Part shown: positions 26,661-40,732 of the stretch, piece by piece
Position numbering within the stretch: position 1 is the stretch's first letter
Layout of the letters: each line of letters begins with the position of its first letter
From: Pholis gunnellus
Lineage: Eukaryota; Chordata; Actinopteri; Perciformes; Pholidae
Assembly (NCBI GenBank): GCA_910591455.2
Contig: OU342804.1
Span: 13,982,133-14,046,132, forward strand
Direction of reading: 5' to 3'
Length of the DNA: 64,000 bases
Notes under the pieces: generated by a model
Databases searched by the model: none
Told to the model about the DNA's origin: nothing
The model's input: the letters and a program-made list of their open reading frames with translations, nothing else
Program-made: the position numbers and the translations under genes

Positions 26661-29600
26661 ATGAACACATCTACTGTTTTATAGACCAGACAAGGGTATA
26701 TGTAATCCTAAATACAATGTAACCTTTAAGTAGTTAACTTCTGTATGACAACATTAAATGTCTATCTTAGTTTGAGCCGTTTACAAGTAAATATTTGTCC
26801 TTGCAGTCGTCGAACCATTTGTACAGAGCGTCTTCCATGATGAACACAAAGCGACGTTGCACATGGTCAGTAATGGCAGCTGGTTAAGTCAGTATCAATG
26901 TAGACTCGTTAGAGGGTTTTATAACCCACTTCCACTCCCTGCTAATTGGTTTGGGTTGGCACTTACAATGGCGGACCCTCTACTCAAACACCCAAAAAGG
27001 TGTGGAAGTAGGAGAGGGTGTGGGCTGGATTGGAATTTAGCATCTGTGTTTTCCCTCCTCTATCCTTACTCCCTGATTTCCACTGCATTAGGTCAATATC
27101 ATCTGGGGACTAAATAATCTCACTTTCTTGGCACACTGTATTTTGAAGGTCCTGAACTTGATGCCGTGATTACAGATGCAATTAGGTCATTTGTCTTTCT
27201 TCAACCAAATGTGTTTCCTATTTAAGGAGAATAGTAGAGACTGATCCAATTGATTACCAGAGGAATTTGAATAACGTAAGCAGCACTATTGTGTCCAACA
27301 TGATCCAACTGGGAACAATCAAGACAATCTTGGCGCTTACATCTTAACAGTCATAAACAGGGAGGGAGATTGAGACTCAATTTAATTGACTCAAACATGA
27401 GAATACCACATAAAACTTTTCAGCCTGGCACATGCAAAATGATATATGTTGCTGTAATGTTTGCTATGAAGCAAGTGTTAATGTCCATAATCTTCTAGAT
27501 TTGAATGTAGCTTGTTAAATTACACATCAAGTATTTAGGACCTCATAACAGAGTCCTATTGTTGTGTAATAATGATTTAAGACATAATAAATATGCTCCA
27601 AGAAAAGGAGAAATCCAGAGAACATTCTACTTGTATAAGTCGTAGTAGTGCACCTACTTTAGGGTGAAATAAATGATCCTTCTCTTAGTGTCTTTTTAGT
27701 TTTTGTTTATTGGGTTATTGATAGTGTTAATGGGGAGTGACTAGTGGAATAACATGCAGCAAACGGCCCGGCCAGTTATGGATCAAATTGGGATTCGTTT
27801 CTCAGGGCGTTTGAGCCCATGTGATATGTGCCCTAACCACTTATCTTTCTGCATTTTTATTGTTTCTGTCTCATTGTTTCTGATACTGAGCCAAGAACAG
27901 AGTGCAGGTGCCGATGACTCACCTTGAATGAAAATTAAATTAATGGAAAGCAGGTGGGTACATGAAAGGCTGACTGCTCCAACGATATGACCAAATGTGC
28001 TCTCAACCTCCAACCTCAGCTGCTGTCTCTGCCATGGTGAAGTGGAAGTGAGGATTGTGAATGGAAGTAATTCGTTGATATTAGAGACAGTGTGGAGTAA
28101 ACCAGATGAAAGAGAAGGGATGTGATGTGTTCCTCTGGAGTCAACAGTTATTACAGGTTCAAACTACAGATAGAGTTTGTATTGTTACACTTACTGCTTT
28201 CACTGTACTAATAAACTCATTTTAGTGCGGCCGTGTTTGAATAATCCAACTGACCTATTTTAACACTTACATAAAATAAATGCTTATTAAGCAATGGCAC
28301 TTTCCTTAATGTTTAGATTTAATAATAATAATGAAAAGAATCCCCTCCCATGACCCACAACATTCTTTACAAAATAGCCGGAAATGTTCCACAGAAAATG
28401 CAGCCACAGCAATCTTTTAATGTTTTTCCAGCAGATTACAGTTGGGAAGGAAAGCTGTTGGACAACAAAATGCTGAATACGTTTAATTCCTAACCAACTT
28501 AGGGAAGTGGTTTATCATCATGTCTGACATTGAATACACAAACTTTACCATCACAGAATTCTTCGTTTTTTACCAACAATTTAGCTGAACCGTAGCTGCA
28601 TTGTTCCATTCTAAATCCTGAAACACAAATGCAGGATGGGGATTTGGTATGTGTAGGATAGGAGCTGTTCTACACAGGCAGCCAGTCTAACTTTTGCTTT
28701 TTTCTGTATGTTCTTCATCTGTCTTTGTTGTATATCATATGTCTGATTGTAAATCAGACAATTGTCTTTTGGAATAAGGAAGGATCAAAAAAGTATATTG
28801 CAAAGTGCAACTCTTGCAACATCTGACAGCTGCACAGTTGAAAGATTTTAATATAAGAAAGATATATTTTCCCTAATTATGAGATCTCTTTTCTTTATTT
28901 GAACTTGTGTTGTCAGCTGTCAACATTTGCATGAAATCTGCACTGCTCCAAACACATTTCCATGGAGAACAGGCATCTCTTTTGACAGAAAAAAAAGACA
29001 TGTGGTATCTGGCCTGATTAAAAAAGATGTATCAGTTAAAAACCTTTGTCAGTTTAATCAGAAGACTATGATTGGTCCGTGTTTTAGGCAATACTGCTTG
29101 AGTTTCCTTATAGGACACAGAACCAGGACAAGTTTGATACATATTGTATTAGTTTGTACTTTCATCGTCCCTAATTCAAAGTTCAATAGAATTCTGAACT
29201 AAAAACACTGATAAGTTTGTTGTCGCATATGAGAACTTCCATCAACTGTCTTGACTCAGAGGATGAATGTAATTCCAAGTATATAATAGCATCTCTATAG
29301 CTCTGACTCTGTGCAGCTAAAGGTGGCTCTCAGCAGGATGCCAACTCCCTGTGCTTGCCTCCTGTGCTGCATAGTCACTCAGATCAATGCTTTCTTTCAC
29401 AGAACTTCACAGAGTACGTGGTGTTTCCAGCAGACAGGAGACGCACACAGCAGTCACACAAAAACAACCAACCTTGCCTCACAACTTAGACTAATCTCTG
29501 TGGAATGTTTCAGTGAAAGGATTTCAAGGCTCTCTGTTGGTCTGCCTCTTAAAAGAAGCAATTTCTATCTCTTGAGGAAAATCCCCCGGGATCAATCTGC

Positions 29601-30853
29601 AATTAAGAAAAAAACAAAAAACTGAAGCTGAATATAGCTTAAAAAAAAGCCGAAAGGGGATGTATTACTGATGCAGGAGTGAGAGGTGAAAACAAGACTG
29701 ATCCAAAAGATAGCAAGAAGCATGTCTTTAAAAAGCACTGAACAAAGTGGGACAGTATAAGCCCAGAAGAATCTGACACTGTCCTCCCTTAAGGAATCTC
29801 TCCATTTTGTGTCACTTTCAAGCAAAATCCTCTCTTTGGGTATCACAGCAAAGCGATCTACACACACTGGAATGGGGCTCGTGAAAAATAAGATACTTCA
29901 CCTGTCACACGGCAATAGAATATATGCTAGTGGTGATGTTGGTCAAATCTGAATATAGAGCACAAGCATAAAAGTTGTAAAAAAAAAATGTTGACATGTT
30001 GACCTCTCAGATATTCTTATTCTTACTTGTTACAGTCAAAGTTGTATCTAGTATTTTGTGTGAGTAGGGTGCATTTCATTAACAGGCTGATTTGTACAAC
30101 TAATTGTGTTTAAGTTGAAGAAAAAATACAATGTAAAGTGAATAACATTTGATTTTCAGTCATGAATGTGTCAGCCTTTTATATATGTGTTATGAGTTAT
30201 TGTATAGCTGTATGAGGAACCAGCTCATGTCTGAAGACCCAGATGTGTTACATATATAGTAATGATATCATAACCATATTGATGCCCTCTGCTCTCCTCT
30301 CATGGCTAAAATATTTTCCCTGAAGATTTTTCCCTACATTCCATTGGGCAGGAATGATCATGATGGAGCTTCTCTTGTGCATTTGTGGGAGAGGACTTCA
30401 ATTGAAATCAGCATGTGTGCATCAGGTTGTTTTTTCTGGATCCTGTTTCAGAGAGGCAATATAAATGTTGCCTGCTACAGCCCTGGAGAAATATTTCCCT
30501 TTATTCGGACTGTGGCACATTGTGCTATTGCCCATGCAATCCATGCCAAGGAAAATACCTTGCAAACTGCTGACTTTGATAACGGGGGGAAATCAGATTC
30601 TCTCTGCGTGCACTCACTCTATCAAGGCAAGCAGGAAACAAGCGGTTTTAAATCTAACATGAAAGTGTTTATTAATGACTTGTCTCTCAGAACATTTGTG
30701 TAAATGAGGGTCTCAGAGTGCAACAGTGCTTTGATGGTATTCACAGACAACAGCACACACTGTTGTCTTGCTGCGGAGCTCTGAATGTATGCATGTCTTT
30801 TGTGCATTGAGCGTACTACAAGCAGCAAGGGGAATGAGGGGTGGAGAGGTGTT

Positions 30854-30925
<72 letters not shown>

Positions 30926-31979
30926 GTGGGAGGAGGCTTCCCTACCTTCCTAATTGACCTCACTTTGATATTTTTAGGGTGGAGGATAAAGACCACATGT
31001 CGTAACATACGCAACACATAAATATTGACAAATTGTGTTGTACATATAAGACTAATGTTTTCGTATAAAGTCACATTACGGATTACCAGACAGTATATCC
31101 TTAATAACTGCTCATTGTCTGTGCTAATGTTGCCTTACCGTACATCAACATCGTATTATGAAATGTTTTACTGTGGGATCAAGTGCAAAATAACCTGCTG
31201 TTTATTGTTTGATCAGTGAGTGTCCCTGTCATTTCCTATCTGCACATGCTAGTGTATTTATTCAAGGTTTAAAGGCAAAGCTAAAACATAAGAAGACTTT
31301 GAAACACCTTTAGAAAAAGCAAGGTCATGTTCTGAGTATCTGTGCTTGTACTGCACAAGATGAGAGTAGAAAGCAAAACCCTTGAAAGTGAGATGTGTGA
31401 TATGTCTGAATGCCTTTGCAGATGGTAATGTTGACTGTGGAAGCCTCATGGAGCCCTGGCTGCTGCAGGCCATGAAACATCACTAGCACTAGGGCCATGT
31501 GGGACCTCTCCTTAAAAAAAGTTTGAGATTTTTTCACAGCCCATTGTAAGCAATCAGGCAAATAGAAGCTTGCAGCCGTGCAGTGCACAGACAATTCTTT
31601 CCAGAAGGCAGAAAGCAATGCTCAGTCTACTGACAGGCAAGCCAACCGACCCACAAGAAGTCAGGATATATTCTCACAGCAACAGACGGTAACACCACCA
31701 GTGGGTCTTCTGAAGCCCACTTTCACTCTCCTGGGTGTGATTGCTACTTAATGCACATTCATTTTCCTCTACTGCTGGCAGTGAAGACCTGCAGATGCAC
31801 TCAACCACAGGCTTACTTTTCAACCCCGCGTCTGTCTCAACACTCTTACCAAAGCTGTAACTGCGGGAAGAAGATACACATGTTTTGTTGACAGAGCGAC
31901 AGGTGGTTTGAGTTTGAGCTGCTGGTGGACTGGAGGTTTTTTTTACCGTGTGGTGAGCTGTGGCATCTTTGGAGCCAGT
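26661..31979. other. loxl1 5' flank, no upstream exon recognised
   Basis: No coding exon recognised. This block ends with the 5' UTR and promoter region of loxl1. I see no clear canonical TATA box at a diagnostic position within 300 bp of the start codon and cannot place the transcription start. A (GT)34 microsatellite lies about 1.06 kb before the ATG. Confidence 0.5.
30855..30922. repeat. (GT)34 microsatellite in the loxl1 5' flank
   Basis: A pure GT dinucleotide tract of 68 nt, flanked by G-rich sequence on both sides. Alternating purine/pyrimidine tracts of this length can adopt Z-DNA and are usually length-polymorphic. Confidence 0.95.
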
Positions 31980-33195
31980 ATGTCGTCTATTGTTGTGGCA
32001 AGTTTGGTATTCGTCCTGCTGGGCTCAGGGCAGGCTCAGGTTGCCACACAGACTCAGGAGCAGAGCCAGAGTCGGGGCCAGGGGCAGGACAGCTCTGCCA
32101 CCCCTTGGAGGCAGGTGATACAATGGGAGAACAATGGCCGGCTGTTTAGCCTGCTGAATAGTGGAGCTGAATATGTCCCTGCTGGGGCAGGGGCCCAGGA
32201 CAGAGGTCCCAGGGTAGTTGTGGCAGACACTCGTCCACGTTCTTCACATAGACCTCAGGGAGGCAATGTTCGCCGACAGGCTCCACCAAGAGGATCCTCT
32301 GAAACTGTCCGTGGGCAGGCAAGGCATCCTTTTGGATTTGGGCAAGTGCCTGATAACTGGAGACAAACTGCAGGCAGCACAGGGGGTAGTCAGTTCCAAG
32401 GATCCTCTAGCACTCGCCTTAGGCCATCCACAGGATCTTCATCATCATCGTCATCATCCTTTTCTTCCTCCTCTTATAATATACCATCCTACCAACAGAA
32501 CCCTTTTCCTCAACAGCCTCCCTTACAACCAATACCTTACAACCCTAGTTTTGGATCAGAGCCAGTCAGGAGCTATGAGCCACCTTTTCAGCCTGTTGCT
32601 GGTGGAGGATATGGCGGTGGGGTATATGGTGGTGGAGGATATGGTGCTGGACAGGGAGGGTTTGGTGCTGGACAGGGAGGGTTTGGTGCTGGACAGGGAG
32701 GGTATGGTGCTGGACAGGGAGGGTATGGTGCTGGACAGGGGTATACTGGTGGAGTGTATGGAGATCTGGCCCCAGTGCTCCCAGGTTCTCCCTCTGATGT
32801 TAGTGATGATAGTTACCGTTACTACCAGTCTTATGGCTATGGGCCCAATCCTGTGGAGCCTGCACGTGCTGCCCAACCACCATTTGCAGATGGTCTGGAC
32901 CACAGATACACTCACAGTATCTTCAACAGGGAGACTGCTCCTGCTGTCCCTGCTGTCCCTGCTGTCCCTGCTGTCTCTGCCCCTGATGCCAACCAGGCAG
33001 CTCCCGTAATAGTGGACAGGACAGGACCAGCTGGTCAACCACAAGTCAGGAGCCCTCAGTATGAGCAGTTTCCTCCATTTGGAAGACCCCAGCCTCCTTT
33101 CCTGCAGCCCGTTCCTCCAGGCAGAAATTCTCCAAACTCTGGCATCGAGAACCCCAGCGTGAATGTCGGGAGTGTGTACAGAGCAGACCAGAGAG
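31980..33195 (+). CDS. loxl1: loxl1 exon 1: signal peptide and propeptide
   Basis: Encodes residues 1-405 plus the first base of codon 406. It starts MSSIVVASLVFVLLGSGQAQ, a typical cleavable signal peptide with A at -3 of the ATG. The frame is open upstream to a TTG at 31908 but contains no earlier ATG. It includes a Ser-rich block (about residues 147-162), a Gly-Ala-Gln-Gly repeat (222-255) and a Pro-Ala-Val repeat (about 321-332). The end is set at 33195 because only the GTACGG donor at 33196 joins exon 2 in frame (..ADQRG/LPDLVPDP..). Confidence 0.93.
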
Positions 33196-36100
33196 GTACG
33201 GTAAGCTTTTTGCTTTGGGTTTTGTGAGCTAGCACAATGTATCCTTTATTTCAAATCTTGATAATATTATGAGAGGCACATGGGTGGGAAGTCTGATTTG
33301 GAGCCAATTCCAAGGCACTTTTATAGTGGAAACAGGGAACATATTCACTTGTGGGCATTCACCCTAAAGGTATTTCTGTCTTTGATTTGATTTCTGTAGT
33401 TGCTGGACACATGTATTCGAAATTTGTAAAACCTAGGGGAGTAGAGAGCTCACCACCCCCTCAAGCATGCAGTCATATTTTTACAATATTCTTCTTTCAT
33501 GTTTGTCAGATATCTGGAGTAATCAGAATAAAATGTCCACTCAAAGTTCAGCCTGTTTTTCAGTTTACAAACAAAGCAAAGTGGACACAGGGTTCATCTT
33601 TTCCCACTTGTATGGTTATTGAAACCAGGTGTTGCGCAAACCCTGCCAATGTACAGAGAGCACACAAGAACCACTGTGTTTTTTGTGTGGGGAGGTCTGT
33701 GCAACACAAAAGTAGACTGGTTCACGCGGCGTGTGGAATTGCGTAATGGTAGTGGTGACCTCATAGGGGGTCTGGTGACAGGGGGTGTTGGTGGGTCATG
33801 TCTGCCTCCTGGGCTTGAGAGACAGGAGAGGGGAAGCAAGGGAGGGGGATACAGTAATTCACCACTCCCTGAGGGGGAGGGAGAGCATGGAAAGTCCCTG
33901 TTACACATGGGGTCCATTGCTTCAGCTACAGGAAATCAAAAAAATATTTAGTTAGAGTTCTTAGGGGAAGAGTGGGTGTTAATACGTGCAATACCTTGGC
34001 TTAAATAATATATTTATAAAGTGCTGTTAAGGAAAAAGTGAGCTTATTGTTAATGCTGGAGGGGAACATGACTTAACTAAATGCAAACAACATGTGGTTT
34101 TCTATGCTCTGACCACCAGAGGCTGTGTCTGGTCTGAGCTGACAGGAGATGAGGACCTCCAATGAGATTCTCAGACTCTTAATAATGCAGATTTACCTTT
34201 TGTGTTACTCGATGATCTGCCTAACTGTGCGGCAGTCTCTCTAGTGTACTGTGTGTGTTGCAACCATCATTCATTAGCCACTCTAGTGCTGGAAGCCATT
34301 TCTACAGCACAAAAAGCCAACATGTGTGCAGATGCCTGAGTGCTCCCAGTAATCACTGTGATAAAGATTCCACCATTGGGAACTGTTGGAAAGCTGACAT
34401 TTTTATTGTAGTGCTTCATGGCACATCATTAAGCTGTTACAGTACCATAATAACTATTGTGATCTACAAGTTTTAGATCTACTTTAGTTTTAGTCAACAG
34501 ACAAGCATATTTATTAAGCATATTAATGCCATTTCAAAGGGCAATGTTGTGTCCTGTTAGAGGCAGTAAAGTACATAAGGTACACTGCTATATATCATAA
34601 TAAACATGTTTCTATGACCACGATGCAGGTAAAATAAGATAAATACATTTTTAAAACAACAAAACCCAAATAGGTTGAGGGTAGGTTTAGCATTGGTGCA
34701 CTAACCAGAACCACTTTCCAGTCATTGCCTTTAACTGTCAAATGGTTGGACATACAAGTTGTTTCCAGAATCACATATAATGAATAGGGCTTGGCCCACA
34801 GCCAACCCTACAGGGGGCATAAAGAGAGCAAGAACATTACACAGCACAATGTATGTACTCTGTGTTCAAAGTGTTAAAAACATATCATTTTGCCATATGT
34901 GCAAAATTGGACCAACTGATCAAGTTTGTGAATGTCTTTTCTCAATACACATTGGCTTTCACATCAGTCATCAAGGCCCTTTTGTTGTGAAAGAACTGAA
35001 CTCAAGTTTGTAATGGGGCAATGACTTTAAGCCATCTCCACTTGACATGAGGCGCCCAACACCAGTTCTAATACCAAGGTTAAAGAAATAGATGGTGTGC
35101 TCCTGAAGCTCAGCCATTATCCATTGTCTTTTTGTCCCCCTGAGAAATCCCTGCATTGTGTTATCAGGCAAACTGACAAAGAACAGACTCTGATCAACGA
35201 TACGTTCAATTTGAGAACACATTCAGATGAATCAGATCTATTCACATGTGTAGTTTTCTCTGTTAGTAGTACTCTTGCCCAGTTGCTGAATTGGATTTTG
35301 CACTCTTTTGAGTGTAGATTTGAAAGCTGCAATGTTTCAGTGGTTTTGTAATTAAATATAATGGCAAAGATCAGTTAAAAAAGTTTGCATATTATCCACA
35401 ATTTCATTTCAACTCACCCTTACTTGTTCTCATATTACGTGACAAAGCCACAAGCAGTCGTACATTAGAATAATTAGATTGTAATATTATTCATTAAGGC
35501 AGCTGAAAGGCAGAGCTGCTGTTATTTTAATCATCATATCTTCAAATTAAGAAAAACGATTTTAGCACCTCGCTAGTACTAAACTTAATCTGCAATATAT
35601 CTACTGACCAAAAGTAAAATGGTTGATAATCATGAAAAAAGATAGGATGTACATTGTATTAATGATAGGAGTAAAATAAACTACCTAGCAAACAAAGCTG
35701 TAATATACGTTATACTTAATCATCCATCACTATTGTGATTTTTCATTTTTAAATTACCTCAATGAATTTCGAGTTTTCTGATCCGTCAGTCCCCTGCAGC
35801 TAACAGCCAGGCGCTTAAAGCAGGAGCATCTGAGGGATCTCTCATGTATTATATTACGCTATATTAGATGGTATAAAATGCATGGCATGACTCAGTTTCT
35901 TTTCTCCGTGCCCCACTTAGAGTGTATTGTGTGGCTTTGTCACATGCTGTCAAAAGCTGATCAGCTCTGGCTTCTCAATACACTTGATCCCTCTGAAAGA
36001 CACCCAATTTCACATTTCAAAAGATTAGGAGGCAGAGAACAAAGCCATTCTAGGGTGAGGAGAAAAGAAATAGCTTGAGAGTGCTGCTGGGAAAACTCTG

Positions 36101-39100
36101 CATTCACACTGGTCTTACAGTGTTTACATCATGGTGTGCCCCAGGAGTCTGCCTCGGAGAGAGATGTCATATAGGATGTTTACACAATGCTCGCAAAGGC
36201 AAAGCCCTTATTTCAACTTGGAGCTGAGAGGGAGGACTTCCCAGGATGTTAAACTGGGCAAATGTACAATCTAAAACTTCCAGTCTGGTTTGCATTAACC
36301 GATTGTTGCTAAAGCCCTTTGTGTTGATCCAAAAATCAAAAGACAGTGTGTTTTCCATTATCTATTTTCTTTTCCATATTTTAAGATGGCAGCAACAAAA
36401 ATTCTAGTTGCACATCATTTGTTGTGATTTTATTTACACTTCTAGGCTGAAAGGTCGGATGGTTTGACTTTCAGCTGCTTGTACAAGCTCACATTAAAGC
36501 GTGTCTGGTCTTTGTATGCTAAACAGAGAGGGGTGATAAGTTGCGCCAGAGACCCTTGCTGGCATGGCCTTTACTGGGAACGGGACAGACAGACATTCAC
36601 TTTGACAAGTAAGGCCTGCTTTTTTTACTTGTTCCTCAGGTTTTCTGACAGACTTGGTCAGTCGCCCATTTTCAAAACAGCAGTGGTGTGAGATCACTGT
36701 TGTTTTTGCCCTGGCACGCACATTCTCCCTCTCTGTGTCTCTGTCTGGCTCTCTTGCTGTATCTCTGTGCGCCTGTGCCTTCCCTCATCTCTTCATCATT
36801 GTCACTTGTTTGCAGAATCCAAAGTACAAATAAAACACCGGGTGCATTACAACAAGCTCTCCTGTGATACTGCAGCTCAGATACTTACAAGTTCAGCCTT
36901 AACCCTAACAGATATGACTAGTCATTCTGTCTTTACTATACTACATGTTTAGTTAAAGTGACACGTTCGTATTAAGATCAGTGCACATGGAAGATCATAT
37001 GACATTAGCCAAGAAATTATTGGTATAAAAAAGGTTCCCTTTTTCAGCTCTTATGCTTAAAACTCAAACACACCCTGTCTGACTGGCTTACAGAGCAAAA
37101 GTGTCTCACTAGAAAACTATGATAATAATTTGGAATTCACAGTAATTAGTGGTCAAAAGCTCTTTTAAGAGTGACCCAGTCTTGAACTGTGGGCCCATCG
37201 TATCCACCGATCAGCACCACCATAAATACCAAGTAATAAAAAGTTGATGACAAATATGTGAATGAGTTTTCTGTTTCTGGGGTGCTTCGCTGGCCGTGAC
37301 GGTAAGGGCTGGAATTCAAAGAGTTCAAAAGGTGACCTGTCACAGACTACTAATCATTGAATCACTGAGTAAAATCACAGTGAAAGAGCAGTGTTATAAA
37401 TGTAGTTGGTCAGCTTTAACTACAGTGTATAACATGGTTTAAATATGGCATACACTATCATGTTAGAGTCTAAAAAGTCCCTTTGACTAATACAATAAGT
37501 AGTTACTCTTTTGTTTTCAGTATTTGGAGCAGATTTATACAATTTCAGATTTCTTTTGTGAGCAACTTACTTTCTCTTGTTGAAGCAAGGTTGTGTCTTA
37601 TTTATAGTAGCTGAATTACAATGTAGGTTGAGCAGTCTGTCTATCATTTTAGGTTTGCCTGACCTGGTTCCTGATCCCAACTATGTCCAGGCTTCCACAT
37701 ATATCCAGAGAGCCCACATGTACTCTCTCCGCTGTGCTTCTGAAGAAAAATGTCTTTCAAGGTAAGCCGAATCCTGGTCATCTTCTGGGATAGAGACTGT
37801 TGTTAGTTTAATTTCTCTGTTTTGTGGATAGCATCCCCTGAGCCCCGGGCCTGGGCCCTTTGACTGCCTCTGTACTAAAGACACTATTGAAATGATGGAA
37901 GTGTGCTGTCCCCATGGCTGCTCTATTTGCCCTCTTCCCATCACAAGCACAGCCATCCCTCAAAGCCCTTTCATATCCTGTCTGAGTTTGCAGCAATCAT
38001 CGACAGATGGGGTGTTGTAATTTGCCATACACTCCAATGTCAACAACAGCCACAAGATGAATGGCTTAGATCTTCCGTGGCATTGTGAACTCGAGGTTGT
38101 TCCTCCTTTTTCACAAAAAAAAGTGAATCGTGCAACAGCATGTTCCCTCTCCCCGTGGGTAAACTGAGTATGTGCAGAGATGGTTGTAATCTGTAGAATT
38201 AATTATTTAGTAGATATTCTTCTGCCTCCAAGCCTTTCCGGTTTCCTTGTCTAAGTTATAAGGACATTCTTTTTGCAGCCAGTTGTACAGTGTTCCTCAA
38301 TGTTTTTGGTCCTGATATATGTGTCCACCATTCAGCTCTGCCTATGGCCCTGAGGTCACAGACTACGATGTAAGGGTCCTGCTGCGATTTCCTCAGAGGG
38401 TGAAGAACAAGGGGACTGCCGACTTCATGCCCAACAGGCCACGTCAAACCTGGGAGTGGCATAGCTGTCACCAGTAAGTACATAATACAAAACAGATTTC
38501 ACCGAATCAGATAATAATGCTTTACTGGCTATGTTATTATCTGTTGTGGCAACCAGGGACATAGCTGGCAGGCATCTTTATCTGATTTTATTCTAACAGA
38601 CTGTAATCATTTATGTAACTCATATCTATAAACATAGGCTGGTATATGTTGATCACCTTACGCATAACAAGGTTACTGCAATATTACAAAATAGACAGAT
38701 CTAGTTGGTACGCCTTAAACCAACCTCCTCAATGTCGAGGAGGTATTATAACTAACTGTAAGCTCATGTCTCATATTCATGGACATACTTAATTGCCTTT
38801 ATACAACCCCTGTAAAGCTGTGATGACATTTTCTGGCAAGCATACTTTGCGCCTGTTTCACTGCAGTAAGCATAAACCAAGCATGAGCGCTGATAGCACC
38901 TTGAGCTGCGAGCTGCCGGATCAGCCGTCGCCATGTTGAGAGCCGTTGAGAGGAAATAGAAATGCTCCCAAGTACTGAACCATGATGGATGATGTTTTGC
39001 ATTTTATGTGTCAATCAAGATGAGCCTAGACACAGAGTGAAGTCAAGTCAATTTTATTTATATCACAAATCACAAATTTGCCTCGAGGGGTCTTGACACC

Positions 39101-40688
39101 CTCTGTCCTTGAACCCTCGCTTTGGATAAGGAAACACCCCCAAAAAACTAGACTAACAGAGCACTGAGTTAATGTCCACTAAGCTTGATTAAGCACATGT
39201 CAATGTAATTTGACTCGAAGGTAAATGCAGATTGGGTGTCACATAAGATCCATAGTGTGCCATACGGTCATACTGCAAGAAAAGACAAGACTTCCCCTGG
39301 TTGGCTGAGAAAGTACACATATATTTCATTTTCCTGGTCTAAAGAGGAGATTGGAGTTCCAAACCTACAGTATGGAGTCCATTAGAAATACAACAACAGG
39401 ACAAAATACAATACTAGTTGTGTGGGTTTGATCACTTTAGAAAGCACATTTCTCACTCTGTCTTTCTCAGTGCAGTGTAGTTGATTTAGCAAGCCAGTCG
39501 TAGCTCTGGGGGACTACTGATGAGGGGGTTTCGTCAGTGTTTTATGACAATATATTCCAAAGACTGGCTTTCATCTCAATTTCAGCAAGTCCGCCCACTG
39601 ACGCTGGTGCCAGGCCCTGCTTTACTATTCTCATCTTAGAGGAATGTTGACTGGCCGTTAGGAGATTGGCAGTGTTGTTTCTGTCTGACATCAGTCTGCA
39701 TCTACACAGTGGTTCCCATGAGGCAAAAAGCCAAGACAATCATTCCACTGGCTGTGTGATTGGAATGACATATCAATCCATTTTTCCTGTCGATCTGTGA
39801 CACCAGATCACATATCTGCTTAAGTATGATGGCATGGATATGGGTTACTGGGACAGAGTGTTTGTTAAGAAAGAATTCTCTTTAGGGGAAGAAAATCTCT
39901 AGCCCAGATCCTCATAATAAACTTTCCTGCCCTACATTTCTGTTGAATAAGCTGTGTAGTTGACAGTTTTGCTTTTCATTACTTCCACCCCTATCTTTCT
40001 CACTGGAGTATTAGAAAAGGGGACGGGAACAGCATCCTCTTGAGAATCATGGTGCTGTGAAAATGTTCGAATTCGGTACGTTTTCTTTACACAAACGAGA
40101 ACACAGAATTCCATGAGAACTTATTTTCGTATGCCAATCAGTGTGGGAAACAAGTAGAAGTCATTAAACACGTTTGTTTGATAGTGCAAAAGTTAATCAT
40201 AGTGTTGTTCATTTTTTGTCCCTCATGGCACAACTTTATTGCCGTTTGTGACCTTAGTGGTCAGAGATCATGGCTGCTGTTTGTGCAGGAGCTTGGACGT
40301 ATGTCTTCATATCCTGGTTGCTGTTTGTGGAGTGCAAATGTCAGGCCGCTGCTAAATAGTTCTCACAGAACCTACTATAGTTCTCTGTGTTTTACAACCC
40401 GTGAACCCGTGCTACAATTTGAGGAACCCTCAAAGTTTTGTTTGTTGCAACACAAGTGGAAAATGACTCACTACTTCAAAGAAGGATTGGAATGTTTTGA
40501 ATTGTATTGTATTTGTTACAATTACAAATGACTCTTGTTAAATCCTCTATGTATCCTTCCAACACTACATTCTCTACAGTTGACATAGTCAGTGAGGGGA
40601 TCCAGGCAGGGGACCCTTCCAGGAACCTTATAATCCAGCACCTCCCTCTCTCAATCTTTTTCCTTGCCTCCCGCACTCTTTCTTTCTA

Positions 40689-40732
<44 letters not shown>

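Noticed and set aside
30622..31074. 150-codon minus-strand frame with a poly-(His-Thr) run
   Set aside because: Created by translation of the (GT)34 microsatellite.
31908..31979. Upstream extension of loxl1 exon 1 by 24 codons
   Set aside because: It begins at TTG, contains no ATG, and would bury the signal peptide. The ATG at 31980 is the first in frame.
32218..33009. 263-codon plus-strand frame overlapping loxl1 exon 1
   Set aside because: It is a shifted reading of the Gly/Ser/Pro repeat-rich exon 1 (repeats of LDREGLV and LLSLLS) and has no independent start context or homology.
32556..33044. 162-codon minus-strand frame across loxl1 exon 1
   Set aside because: Antisense shadow of the same tandem repeats (SSTIPSL, DSRDSR).
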